Part shown: positions 7,404-14,786 of the stretch, piece by piece | Layout of the letters: every line of letters begins with the position of its first letter | How positions within the stretch are numbered: position 1 is the stretch's first letter | Origin: Pseudomonadota bacterium | Lineage (GTDB): Bacteria; Pseudomonadota; Gammaproteobacteria; Burkholderiales; Burkholderiaceae_C | DNA length: 64,000 bases | Direction of reading: 5' to 3' | NCBI GenBank assembly: GCA_021815805.1 | Contig: JAKAZQ010000004.1 | Span: 1 to 64,000 of the forward strand | Notes under the pieces: generated by a model | What the model was told of the DNA's origin: nothing | Databases searched by the model: none | What the model saw: the letters and a program-made list of their open reading frames with translations, nothing else | Translations under genes and position numbers: made by a program

Positions 7404-8239
7404 TCGACGTACGTGGGCTGCGCATCGCCTACGCCGGCTCGCCGCTGCTCGACGGCCTGGACTGGCATGTGGCACGCGGCGACGTGGTGGGGCTGGTCGG
7501 ACGCAACGCGGCCGGCAAGACGACATTGCTCGAGGCCGCGCTGGGACTGCGCGAGGTCGACGCGGGGCAACTCGTGGTGCTCGGCGAGAACCCGCTGAGA
7601 TTCAGCGACCCGGCGCGCGCGCGCATCGGTTACGTTCCGCAGCGCAGCGACCTGTTCGAGTGGATGACCGCCTCGCAGTTGCTGCGCTACTTCCGCAGCT
7701 TCTATCCAAGCTGGGATGGCGCCCTGGTCGATTCGTTGATGCGCCGCTGGGACATCCCGGCCGACCAGCTCATCGGCAAGCTCTCCGGCGGGCAGCAACA
7801 GCGCCTGTCGATCATTCGTGCACTGGCGCATCAGCCCGATCTGCTGCTGCTCGACGAGCCGGTCTCGGCACTCGATCCGGCCGCGCGCCGCGACTTCATT
7901 CGCGAAATCGTCGCCCACGTGGCCTCGCAGGGCACGACCATCGTGTTCTCCACCCACCAGTTCGCCGACCTGGAGCGCGTCGCCCTGCAGGTGGCGTTCC
8001 TGCATGCGGGGCGCATCGCGCTGCAGGCCGGGCTCGGCGAGCTTCTAGAGACCACGCGCCGGCTCACCGGCAACGTCACCGAGTTGTGCGCCGTCGCGCG
8101 TTGCCGCGGCTGGCAGGTGCTGGCCTCGAGCGCACTCGAAGGCGCACACGGGCACGTCATCGTACGCGGCGACTTCAGCGGCGACGACGGCGAAGGGCGC
8201 ATGTCGCTCGAGGACCTGTTCGTGGAGATCACCCGATGA
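7400..8239 (+). CDS. ABC transporter ATP-binding protein (YtrB-like)
   Basis: A 279-residue ATPase. It has Walker A GRNAAGKTT (~residues 35-43), Q-loop region YVPQRSDLFEWM, signature LSGGQQQR (~130), Walker B LLLLDEP, and switch histidine in FSTHQ. The C-terminal ~60 residues form an extra domain of the kind found in drug, bacitracin or YtrB-type exporters. It sits in a three-gene operon between the GntR regulator and a multi-pass membrane protein, with four-base overlaps on both sides. The arrangement suggests an exporter or envelope-stress ABC system controlled by the regulator. The substrate cannot be deduced. Confidence 0.9.
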   Translation: MIDVRGLRIAYAGSPLLDGLDWHVARGDVVGLVGRNAAGKTTLLEAALGLREVDAGQLVVLGENPLRFSDPARARIGYVPQRSDLFEWMTASQLLRYFRSFYPSWDGALVDSLMRRWDIPADQLIGKLSGGQQQRLSIIRALAHQPDLLLLDEPVSALDPAARRDFIREIVAHVASQGTTIVFSTHQFADLERVALQVAFLHAGRIALQAGLGELLETTRRLTGNVTELCAVARCRGWQVLASSALEGAHGHVIVRGDFSGDDGEGRMSLEDLFVEITR

Positions 8240-9771
8240 CGCAGCTTGCCGTGCTTCGCGCCGGCGGCGTCGCCCGCGTCGTCTGGGCGCTGCCGCTGCG
8301 CCTGCGCAACACACGCGGGGAACTGCTGCGGATCGTCGGTCTGCTGGCCCTGTTGCTGTTCGTCGGGCTCTCCGCGGGCATGGCGCTGTTGCACGTGCAT
8401 CTCGCCGACCACGCGGAGCCGACCCGCGCCGCGCACCGATTCGCCGCAGGCGCAATGCCGATCGCGCTGCGCGTCGCCTGCATCACGATCGGTCTCGTCG
8501 TCTACTGCGGGCAGATCCTGTTGTCGATGAACGTACCGCTGCAGAACGATCCCACTGCGGCACGGCTGGTCCCGGGACACGTGACGAGTCTGCGCGCCGC
8601 CAGCTTGCTGGTCTGGGCTGCGGGCAGCGCGATCACGATCGCCTGCGCCGCGGTCGCGGCGGGATGGCTGGGCGTCTTGTTCGCAGCGATGACGAGTGTC
8701 TTCGCGGCCCTTTTGATGCTGGGCGCCAAGGACTCCCGCTGGATGTTGGCGGTGGCAGTCGCGCCGAGTCTGCTGCTCGCGAGCGGCATCCTGCGCGTGC
8801 CGGCACGCCTGGCAGCCAAGGCGGGCATGGCGCATCCGCTGCTCGTCGTCGGCGTGGCGGTCTGCACCGCCGTGTTCGCGGCGTGGTTCGCCATCGACGG
8901 TGGCGACGCGCGACACCGTCGGCGCTTCGACGCACGGCGCATGCTGCTGCAGCGCGGAAGTTGGCAAGCTCTACGCACCCAGCCCGGCAAGCACCGCGTA
9001 CTGGACTGGCTGACCGCCCCCTCGTCGCGTTGGCTGCGCCCGATCGACGACGCGCGCAGCAAGCCGTTCGATCGCCTCATGCTCGGCTTCGGTCCTGAGC
9101 TTCACTGGACCTCGCTGCTGAAGATGGCGGGGCGTGCTTCAGCCTTGTTCGTCGTACTGGCGCTGGTGCAGGAGACCTGGCACGGCATGCACGGCGGATT
9201 CCTGCGCATCGCGCCGATGGTGTGGCTGGGTATCGCCGGCAGCATGGGGACGCCGCTCGTCGCCAGGGCGCTGGTCAATACACGCGCCGAACAGGCACTG
9301 CTGCGGCTGCTCCCGACCGCTCCGAGCGGTGCGGATCTGACCCGTCGGATCGGCGCGCGTGGCGTCGTGTCCGCGCTGCTGCCGCTCGGCGCCATCGCGC
9401 CGGTTCTGCTGGGACTGGCGCTGATCCAGCGGCTGTGGCCCCCATATCAGGCTGCCGCGTGGGTCCTCGCCGCGACCGCGCTCGGGAGCTTGCCTTGCCT
9501 GTCGCTGCTGCGCGACTGGTCGCGCGTGCAGACGTCCACGACCCACCACGCCTCGTCCAGCACCCTGCTCCCGATGATGGCCGGACTCGCCACGTCCTAC
9601 CTGGCGGGAGCCTGGGTGCTCTGGCTGCACCAATCCGCACTGCTGCCGGTTCTCGTCGCCACGATGGTGGGCGGACTGACCGTCGCGCGATGGCGACGCA
9701 GGTCCGCGCGCTGGCCGGTCATGATCCCGGTCGGCCGCGGCGCACGCGCTCGCGTCAAGAGTGCCTCATGA
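8236..9771 (+). CDS. Multi-pass membrane protein, probable permease partner of the YtrB-like ATPase
   Basis: A 511-residue protein with a basic N-terminus and about ten strongly hydrophobic segments (LLRIVGLLALLLFVGLSAG near residue 35, ITIACAAVAAGWLGVLFA near 140, GVVSALLPLGAIAPVLLGLALI near 380, and others). A soluble Arg-rich loop lies around residues 225-280. It starts with ATGA overlapping the ATPase stop. No characterised family could be named with confidence; gene order makes it the transmembrane partner of the ATPase. The ORF track extends upstream in an antisense-like frame; the start at 8236 is chosen for the overlap and because the hydrophobic pattern begins there. Confidence 0.75.
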   Translation: MTQLAVLRAGGVARVVWALPLRLRNTRGELLRIVGLLALLLFVGLSAGMALLHVHLADHAEPTRAAHRFAAGAMPIALRVACITIGLVVYCGQILLSMNVPLQNDPTAARLVPGHVTSLRAASLLVWAAGSAITIACAAVAAGWLGVLFAAMTSVFAALLMLGAKDSRWMLAVAVAPSLLLASGILRVPARLAAKAGMAHPLLVVGVAVCTAVFAAWFAIDGGDARHRRRFDARRMLLQRGSWQALRTQPGKHRVLDWLTAPSSRWLRPIDDARSKPFDRLMLGFGPELHWTSLLKMAGRASALFVVLALVQETWHGMHGGFLRIAPMVWLGIAGSMGTPLVARALVNTRAEQALLRLLPTAPSGADLTRRIGARGVVSALLPLGAIAPVLLGLALIQRLWPPYQAAAWVLAATALGSLPCLSLLRDWSRVQTSTTHHASSSTLLPMMAGLATSYLAGAWVLWLHQSALLPVLVATMVGGLTVARWRRRSARWPVMIPVGRGARARVKSAS

Positions 9772-9832
9772 ACACCGGCGCTGCCCGCACGCCTGCCTAT
9801 TGCGGGAAATGGTTCCCACCTCGGAGACTTCG

Positions 9833-10699
9833 ATGGCATTCGGACAACCCAGCGGCCTGCAGCGTCAGGTCATCAGCACCCTGGACGGCAACGGCCGCGA
9901 CTTCATGGGCCTCGATACCCTGGCCTGGAAGTACCCGGACAACTCCATCGTCTCGGGATCGCTGCTGACCGTCGAGAGCAACCACTTCTGCGTGCTCAAG
10001 AGCCGCGGCGCGGTGCTCGACGTGTACGAGACCGGCCAGCACCAGCTGACGACACCCGACAAGCCCATCCTCGGCTCGATCGTGCAGGGCTTTTTCGGCG
10101 GCAACTCGCCGTGGCAGTACGAGGCCATCTACATCCAGCGCAGCAAGCTTCTGGCGCAGAACAAGGGCATCGCCACGTCGAAGGAAATGGCGGTGATGGA
10201 GTACACGGTCGACTACTACGTGCACGTCGACAGCAAGGACGACGCGGTGCAACTGATCACCCACATGCCCTTCGCAGGCGACCGCATTCCGACCGCCGAG
10301 CTGACGGCGTACGCGGGCCCGGTGATCGAGCAGGCGATCAACCAGGTCGTGCAGGTCACGCCGATGGAGCAGGTCAACGAGCGCATCGGCGACATCATCG
10401 AACTGGCCAAAGGCCACCTCAGCGAGTTCCTGAAGATCTACGGCGTGCACCTCAACGACGTCAAGGTGCTGATCATGCCGCAGGACGCCCGCATGCGCGA
10501 GCTGATCTCGCTGCGCGCCTTCGGCATGAGTGAAATGGACGCCGCGCGCATGTACCTGGCGCTGAAAATGGCGGAAAAAGGGCTCGTCTCGGCACCCAAC
10601 GCCGCAGCCGGCGCGCCCTTCCAGATCGGTGCTGCGATGATTGGAAGCTTCGACCTTGCCGGCATGAGCGGCAACAAGGCGAGCGGCAGCAAGGCCTGA
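9833..10699 (+). CDS. SPFH-domain protein (COG4260, virion core protein-like)
   Basis: A 288-residue protein. Residues ~40-240 form an SPFH/stomatin-prohibitin-flotillin domain (GSLLTVESNHFCVLKSRGAVLDVYETG, then TVDYYVHVDSKDDAVQLITH). A predicted helical segment follows (DARMRELISLRAFG) and a Gly/Ala tail ends the protein. It belongs to the COG4260 group, whose members often carry a C-terminal zinc ribbon or GYF_2 domain; this one lacks both. The start at 9833 has GGAG six bases upstream. Function in bacteria is unclear; SPFH proteins form membrane-associated oligomers, yet no transmembrane helix is seen here. The next gene follows after 59 bases and is probably co-transcribed. Confidence 0.82.
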   Translation: MAFGQPSGLQRQVISTLDGNGRDFMGLDTLAWKYPDNSIVSGSLLTVESNHFCVLKSRGAVLDVYETGQHQLTTPDKPILGSIVQGFFGGNSPWQYEAIYIQRSKLLAQNKGIATSKEMAVMEYTVDYYVHVDSKDDAVQLITHMPFAGDRIPTAELTAYAGPVIEQAINQVVQVTPMEQVNERIGDIIELAKGHLSEFLKIYGVHLNDVKVLIMPQDARMRELISLRAFGMSEMDAARMYLALKMAEKGLVSAPNAAAGAPFQIGAAMIGSFDLAGMSGNKASGSKA

Positions 10700-10758
10700 G
10701 TCCATCCCCCCGCCGGCCGCGACCCGGCGGCCGGCGCCACTGCGCCGCGAGACCCCCC

Positions 10759-11295
10759 ATGAGCCAGAGCGACAACCCCATCGACGATGCCGGTGCCCTC
10801 AAGCGCCTGCTGGTCAACCTCTACACCGGCTGGGGCTACAACGCCTACCGGCAGGAAAACCGCGACCGCGCCGACGATCTGCTGGTGCGCAACGGCGTCT
10901 GCAGCCTGCTGGCCGAAGCTCGGGCAGCGCTGGCAGCACGCGCCCAAGGCCTGCGGCGCGACATCCCGACGCCGAGCCGCGACGACCCGTTCCCGGGCGC
11001 TGCCGAGCGCGCGCGCATACGAGAGCTCGAAGGTGTCGACCGCGACATCGAAGCGCTCGAGGCGGTGATCCGTCACCTGCCCGTGCCCGAGAACGACTCG
11101 ACCTGGATCCGGCACCGCGCGGAAGCGGACTTCCTGCCCCGGCTGACCCAGGCCGACCTGGGCATGGCCGAGCAGGCGTTGCGCCTGCGTGAATTGGCAC
11201 GCAGCGACGCAGCCGACGTTGTGCAGGCGCTGCGCGCTCCGATCTCCGCGCTGCGCAGGGCGATCGACGCACGCAAGGCCGTGCTGGCAGGGTGA
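10759..11295 (+). CDS. Uncharacterised helical protein following the SPFH gene
   Basis: A 178-residue soluble protein, mostly charged and helical. I do not recognise it. It begins with a conserved-looking segment (DDAGALKRLLVNLYTGWGYNAYR) and continues with heptad-like Arg/Glu/Leu helices, suggesting a coiled-coil or four-helix bundle. It has no signal peptide, cysteine pairs or catalytic motif. The position 59 bases behind the SPFH gene on the same strand suggests the two work together. The SPFH-like COG4260 proteins and the GYF_2-bearing protein at the left edge may belong to the same cellular process, but that is inference from domain associations only. Confidence 0.7.
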   Translation: MSQSDNPIDDAGALKRLLVNLYTGWGYNAYRQENRDRADDLLVRNGVCSLLAEARAALAARAQGLRRDIPTPSRDDPFPGAAERARIRELEGVDRDIEALEAVIRHLPVPENDSTWIRHRAEADFLPRLTQADLGMAEQALRLRELARSDAADVVQALRAPISALRRAIDARKAVLAG

Positions 11296-11413
11296 GCGGC
11301 GCTGCGCCATGCGCATCTCGACGCGGTGGCCCGGCAGTGTGCCGATCCGCGCTTGCCGCCCGCGTCGTACTCAGCAAAGCACACCGATCCCCTACGCTGC
11401 GCTGTCGCCTACC

Positions 11414-12469
11414 ATGGCGCCGGCACCCATCCGCGTCCCGCCATCACCCGGCGTTTCCTTCATCCACCGCTCCGCCGCCTTGACACGCCGTCTCGACCCC
11501 TGGTTCCTGGCGCTGCTCGCCGCACTCGGCCTGCTGCCTTTCGCGCCTTTCGCGGTGCCGATCGTCGCCGCGCTGGCGCTGGCGGCGGCCAGCCTGCCGC
11601 TGCAGATCCGCCTCGAGGCACGCATGCCGGCATGGCTGGCCGCCAGCGTGGTCACGCTGGCCTGGACCCTGCTGGCGGCGCTGCCGCTGCTGGCGCTGGC
11701 CGCGCTGCTCGCGCCGGCCGTGCCGCGCCTGGCGCAGACACAGTTCGATGTCGAGGCCCTGGTGCAGGCGGCGGTACGCGCGCCGTGGGTCGGCTCGCTG
11801 CTGGCGTCGCACCAGGACGCGCTGCGCGCGTGGCTGGCGCAGAACCAGCCGGCGTTGCTGCTGCAGCATCACGTCGCGGAAATCCGGCTGGTCGGCGAAC
11901 ATGTGCTGGGCCTGCTGGTGCATGCGCTGCTCGCGCTGGCCATCCTGTGGGTCGTGCTGTGGCGCCGCGAACACGTGGCCCACGCGCTGCGCAGCAGCCT
12001 GTCGCGCGTGGTCTCCGCGGAGCTGGCGCAACGCGTCGAACACCATGGCCTGGTCGCCACCCAGGCCACCATCGTCGGCAGCGTCGGCCTGGCCGTCTGG
12101 GATACCCTGCTGAGCGCGCCGCTGTTCGCGTTCACGGGCATGCCGCGCTGGTATGCCTGGAGCGTGGCCGTGGGCATGCTGTCGGTGATCCCGGCCGGCA
12201 CCGGCGTCGCGCTGGTGCTGGCCACCGCGCTGCTGGTCACCCAGGGCCATCTGCTGTCCGGGCTGCTGGTGCTGGCACTCGGGCACGTGATCACCCTGTC
12301 GGGCGACGTGCTGGTCAAGCCCAAGCTGATCGGCGCCGCCGGTCACGCGCCCTTTCTGCTCGTGGTGCTGGCGATTTTCGGCGGCCTCGCCACCTTCGGG
12401 ATGGTCGGCCTGATCCTCGGGCCGGTGCTCGTGCTGACGGCGCGCGCCGTGGTGTTCGAGGACGATTGA
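11414..12469 (+). CDS. AI-2E family (TqsA/PerM-type) transporter
   Basis: A 351-residue integral membrane protein with about eight hydrophobic segments and a soluble region around residues 90-150. The conserved C-terminal portion of the family is visible: SVIPAGTGVALVLATALL, GHVITLSGDVLVKPKLIG and FGMVGLILGPVLVL. Members export or exchange small molecules and ions. Some transport autoinducer-2 and others act in Na+/H+ exchange, so the substrate is unassigned. The start at 11414 is the first ATG consistent with the membrane topology; the ORF track extends further only because no stop occurs. It lies 118 bases after the preceding gene. Confidence 0.88.
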   Translation: MAPAPIRVPPSPGVSFIHRSAALTRRLDPWFLALLAALGLLPFAPFAVPIVAALALAAASLPLQIRLEARMPAWLAASVVTLAWTLLAALPLLALAALLAPAVPRLAQTQFDVEALVQAAVRAPWVGSLLASHQDALRAWLAQNQPALLLQHHVAEIRLVGEHVLGLLVHALLALAILWVVLWRREHVAHALRSSLSRVVSAELAQRVEHHGLVATQATIVGSVGLAVWDTLLSAPLFAFTGMPRWYAWSVAVGMLSVIPAGTGVALVLATALLVTQGHLLSGLLVLALGHVITLSGDVLVKPKLIGAAGHAPFLLVVLAIFGGLATFGMVGLILGPVLVLTARAVVFEDD

Positions 12470-12583
12470 ACGGCGCAGCCGCGCGCGCCGATCATGGCCG
12501 GTGCGCACATGGGGACATGCCCCACCGCGCCGCCACCGGGCGTTCAGGCCGCGGCACAATCGGCGGCCTTGCCTGTCCTTGCC

Positions 12584-13120
12584 ATGAAGTCCGCCGCCGT
12601 ACCGCCGCTGCCCGGCCCGAGTTGCCGGCGCCGCGCCGCGCGCGCTGCCGGCCTGCCCGATGCGCTGATGGCCTGCGCCGTGCTGGGTCTCGGCGTCGTC
12701 GCCTGGCTGCGCCTGCCGGCGCTCACCGCGGCCGAAGCCGCCGCGGCGCGGCAGCAGCAGCAGGCCGCGCAGGCCGCCGAAAATCTTGCGCAATGGCTGT
12801 ACGCGCTGCGCACCAGCGGGCTCGACCTGTCGCGCCATGCCGCGCGCCGCAGTTTGCTGCCGGTGCCCGGCGAGCCGCGCATCGACTGCCGACGCCAGGC
12901 CTGCTCGGCGGCCGAGCTGGCCGAGGAGGCATGGTCGCAATGGGCCCGCGCCACCGCGGCGCAGCTTCCCGGCGCCCGCGCCGACTTGCACTGTCGCGCC
13001 GCGCACGACCGCGGCCTGCCGCCGGCGCCGCCGGGCATCGTGGCGGATGCGGTGTGCCGCCTGCGCCTCGACCTGCCGCAGGTGCCGGACGCGCACTGGA
13101 TCTGGCAGTTCCGCGCATGA
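12584..13120 (+). CDS. Minor pilin-like protein (PilV-type position), degenerate cleavage motif
   Basis: A 178-residue protein. An Arg-rich leader is followed by a hydrophobic helix, AGLPDALMACAVLGLGVVAWLRL, as in type IV minor pilins. Aligned with the prepilin consensus G^xxxxE, the residue before cleavage would be Ala instead of Gly and position +5 is Asp instead of Glu, so processing is uncertain. The rest is a short Cys-containing soluble domain (five cysteines). The four genes from here to 14755 overlap by four bases each, a single translational unit resembling pilV-pilW-pilX-pilE/fimU clusters. An upstream in-frame ATG at 12494 is possible, but it would give an implausibly long leader. 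Confidence 0.62.
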   Translation: MKSAAVPPLPGPSCRRRAARAAGLPDALMACAVLGLGVVAWLRLPALTAAEAAAARQQQQAAQAAENLAQWLYALRTSGLDLSRHAARRSLLPVPGEPRIDCRRQACSAAELAEEAWSQWARATAAQLPGARADLHCRAAHDRGLPPAPPGIVADAVCRLRLDLPQVPDAHWIWQFRA

Positions 13121-13767
13121 GATCGGAGCGTGGCGCAGGGCTCCTGGAGTGCCTGGTCGGGCTCGCGCTGGGCCTGCTCGTGCTGCAGGCCCTGGTCGAT
13201 GCGCTGGCACGCGCCGCGCAGGCCGTGCAGGCCCAGCGCGCCGCGCTGCTGCAACGCGAGGCGCAGGACATCCTGCACGAGGTGGTGCGAGCCGTGATCG
13301 AGGCTTCCGGCCCGCCGCCGCCATCCGGCGCCGCGCCGGCGCAGCCGCGCCTGGCGGTCGCGCCCGGCGCGGCCGGGGAGCGCCTGCAGGTCGGGTTGCG
13401 GGCGCGGGCGACGCGCGGCCTCTGCGGCGATGCGTCGCTCGACCAGGCCGTGCACCATGTCCACCACCTCGACCTCGACCGCGCCGGCACGCTGCGCTGC
13501 GCGGTCGACCACGGCGTGGCGCAGCCGCTGGCCGACCACCTCGGGCGCTGGCGCCTGCACGCTGTCGAGGCCTCCGGGCCGGCGCATGCGCCGCGCTGGC
13601 GCATGCTGGAGGCCGCGCGCGTGCGCGACTGGCGGCGTGTCGTGCTGCTGCAGATCACGCTGCGCGCGCCGCCGCCGCCGGGTCGCGAGGCCGCGGCGGC
13701 GCAGCCGATCTCGCTGTGCCTGGCGCTGCCGCCGCTCGACACCGCGTCGGCGCCGCCGCCGTCATGA
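13117..13767 (+). CDS. PilW-like minor pilin
   Basis: A 216-residue protein with the leader MRSERG^AGLLECLVGLALGLLVLQALVD. This matches a class III prepilin signal with glycine at -1 and glutamate at +5, then a hydrophobic helix. The C-terminal part contains VVLLQITLRA and a cysteine near the end, like PilW. PilW proteins help prime type IV pilus assembly at the inner membrane. It overlaps the preceding gene by four bases and the following gene by four bases. Divergence is high, so assignment rests on signal peptide, size and gene order. Confidence 0.7.
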   Translation: MRSERGAGLLECLVGLALGLLVLQALVDALARAAQAVQAQRAALLQREAQDILHEVVRAVIEASGPPPPSGAAPAQPRLAVAPGAAGERLQVGLRARATRGLCGDASLDQAVHHVHHLDLDRAGTLRCAVDHGVAQPLADHLGRWRLHAVEASGPAHAPRWRMLEAARVRDWRRVVLLQITLRAPPPPGREAAAAQPISLCLALPPLDTASAPPPS

Positions 13768-14315
13768 CGCGGGCCTGCCGCACGCGGCTGACGCGGCGCC
13801 CGCCGCGCGGGCTGGCGCTGCCGGCCGCCCTGCTCCTGCTGCTCCTGCTGGCACTGCTGCTGGCGGCCGGGCAGCGCAGCGCGGCCCTGCAGTGGCGGGC
13901 CGCCGCGTTGCGCGCGACGCGCCTGCAGGCGCGCGCCGATGCACGGGCCGCCGCCGACGCCGCGCAGCGGTGGCTGCTGGCGCTGGCGCTGCGGCCGGCG
14001 ACGCAACGCGGCGAAGCGCGGCAAGATGCCCTGCCGCGCGCCTGGAGCGATGCCCCCGACCCCGCGCGCCTCCCCTGGCCGCGGGCCTGGAGCCGCGGCA
14101 TCGATGGCTGCCGCGGCGCCTGCGGCTTCCGGCTGCAGGCGCTGGCCTCGACCGACGGCGGCAGCCGCGGCGCGGCGCGGCCGGCCCGCGCCCTGCGCAT
14201 CCACGCCTATGCCGACGGCCCCGCGCCCGCGGTGCTGCAGCGCGACGTGCTGCTGCTGCAGGAGGCCTCGGGCAGGCCGCGCCTGCTGCGGCTCGGCGAG
14301 CGCAGCCTGCGATGA
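13764..14315 (+). CDS. PilX-like minor pilin
   Basis: A 183-residue protein with the leader RRPPRG^LALPAALLLLLLLALLLAAG. It has the glycine before the cleavage point and an uninterrupted hydrophobic helix but no glutamate at +5, as in PilX and the GspK class of tip pseudopilins. Two cysteines (DGCRGACGF) lie in the soluble domain. It is coupled to the PilW-like gene before it and the PilE-like gene after it through ATGA overlaps. The sequence is unusually Ala/Arg-rich, and similarity to named pilins is weak. Confidence 0.62.
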   Translation: MTRACRTRLTRRPPRGLALPAALLLLLLLALLLAAGQRSAALQWRAAALRATRLQARADARAAADAAQRWLLALALRPATQRGEARQDALPRAWSDAPDPARLPWPRAWSRGIDGCRGACGFRLQALASTDGGSRGAARPARALRIHAYADGPAPAVLQRDVLLLQEASGRPRLLRLGERSLR

Positions 14316-14755
14316 GCCGGTGCGCCGCCGCGCGCGCGCCCCGCGGCGCGACCCTGCCCGAGTTGCTGGTCGTGCTCGCGCTGCTCGGGCTGCTCGGCGT
14401 CGTCGCGCAAGGCCTGCTGCAGCCGGCGCTGCAGCGGGCGCGGCGTGGCGCCGCCGGCGCCGCGCTGCTCGAACTGGCGCTGCGCCAGGAGCGCCACCTG
14501 GCGCGCCACGGGCGCTATGCGGTGGATCCGCGGGCCCTCGGCCTGGCGCCGGCGCCCGACGGCAGCGTGGCCTGGCCGAGCCCGGCCCGGCCCTGGTATG
14601 CGCTGCGCCTGCACGGCGCCGCGTCGAACGCGCCCGGCTTGCGCGGCTATCGGGCCGTGGCGACGCCGCAGGGGCTGCAGTCCGGGGATGCATGCGGCAG
14701 CCTGAGCATCGACCAGGCCGGGCGCCGGCAGGCGGCCTGCGACGGCGGGTGGTGA
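14312..14755 (+). CDS. Type IV pilin-like protein (PilE/FimU type)
   Basis: A 147-residue protein with a textbook prepilin leader, APRG^ATLPELLVVLALLGLLGV, containing Gly at -1 and Glu at +5. A helix continues to about residue 55. The C-terminal half has GRYAVDPRALGLAPAPDGSV and a cysteine pair (CGSLSIDQAGRRQAAC) that can form the terminal disulfide loop usual in PilE-like minor pilins. It is the last gene of the four-gene coupled operon. No assembly ATPase or prepilin peptidase gene is nearby, so the machinery must be encoded elsewhere. Confidence 0.78.
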   Translation: MSRCAAARAPRGATLPELLVVLALLGLLGVVAQGLLQPALQRARRGAAGAALLELALRQERHLARHGRYAVDPRALGLAPAPDGSVAWPSPARPWYALRLHGAASNAPGLRGYRAVATPQGLQSGDACGSLSIDQAGRRQAACDGGW

Positions 14756-14786
14756 ACCGCGCGGATGCGACAATGCCGCAGCAGCG

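Noticed and set aside
7342-8235. Start of the ABC membrane protein placed at 7342 as in the ORF track
   Set aside because: The first ~300 codons of that ORF are an out-of-frame reading of the ATPase gene; the real start is the ATGA overlap at 8236.
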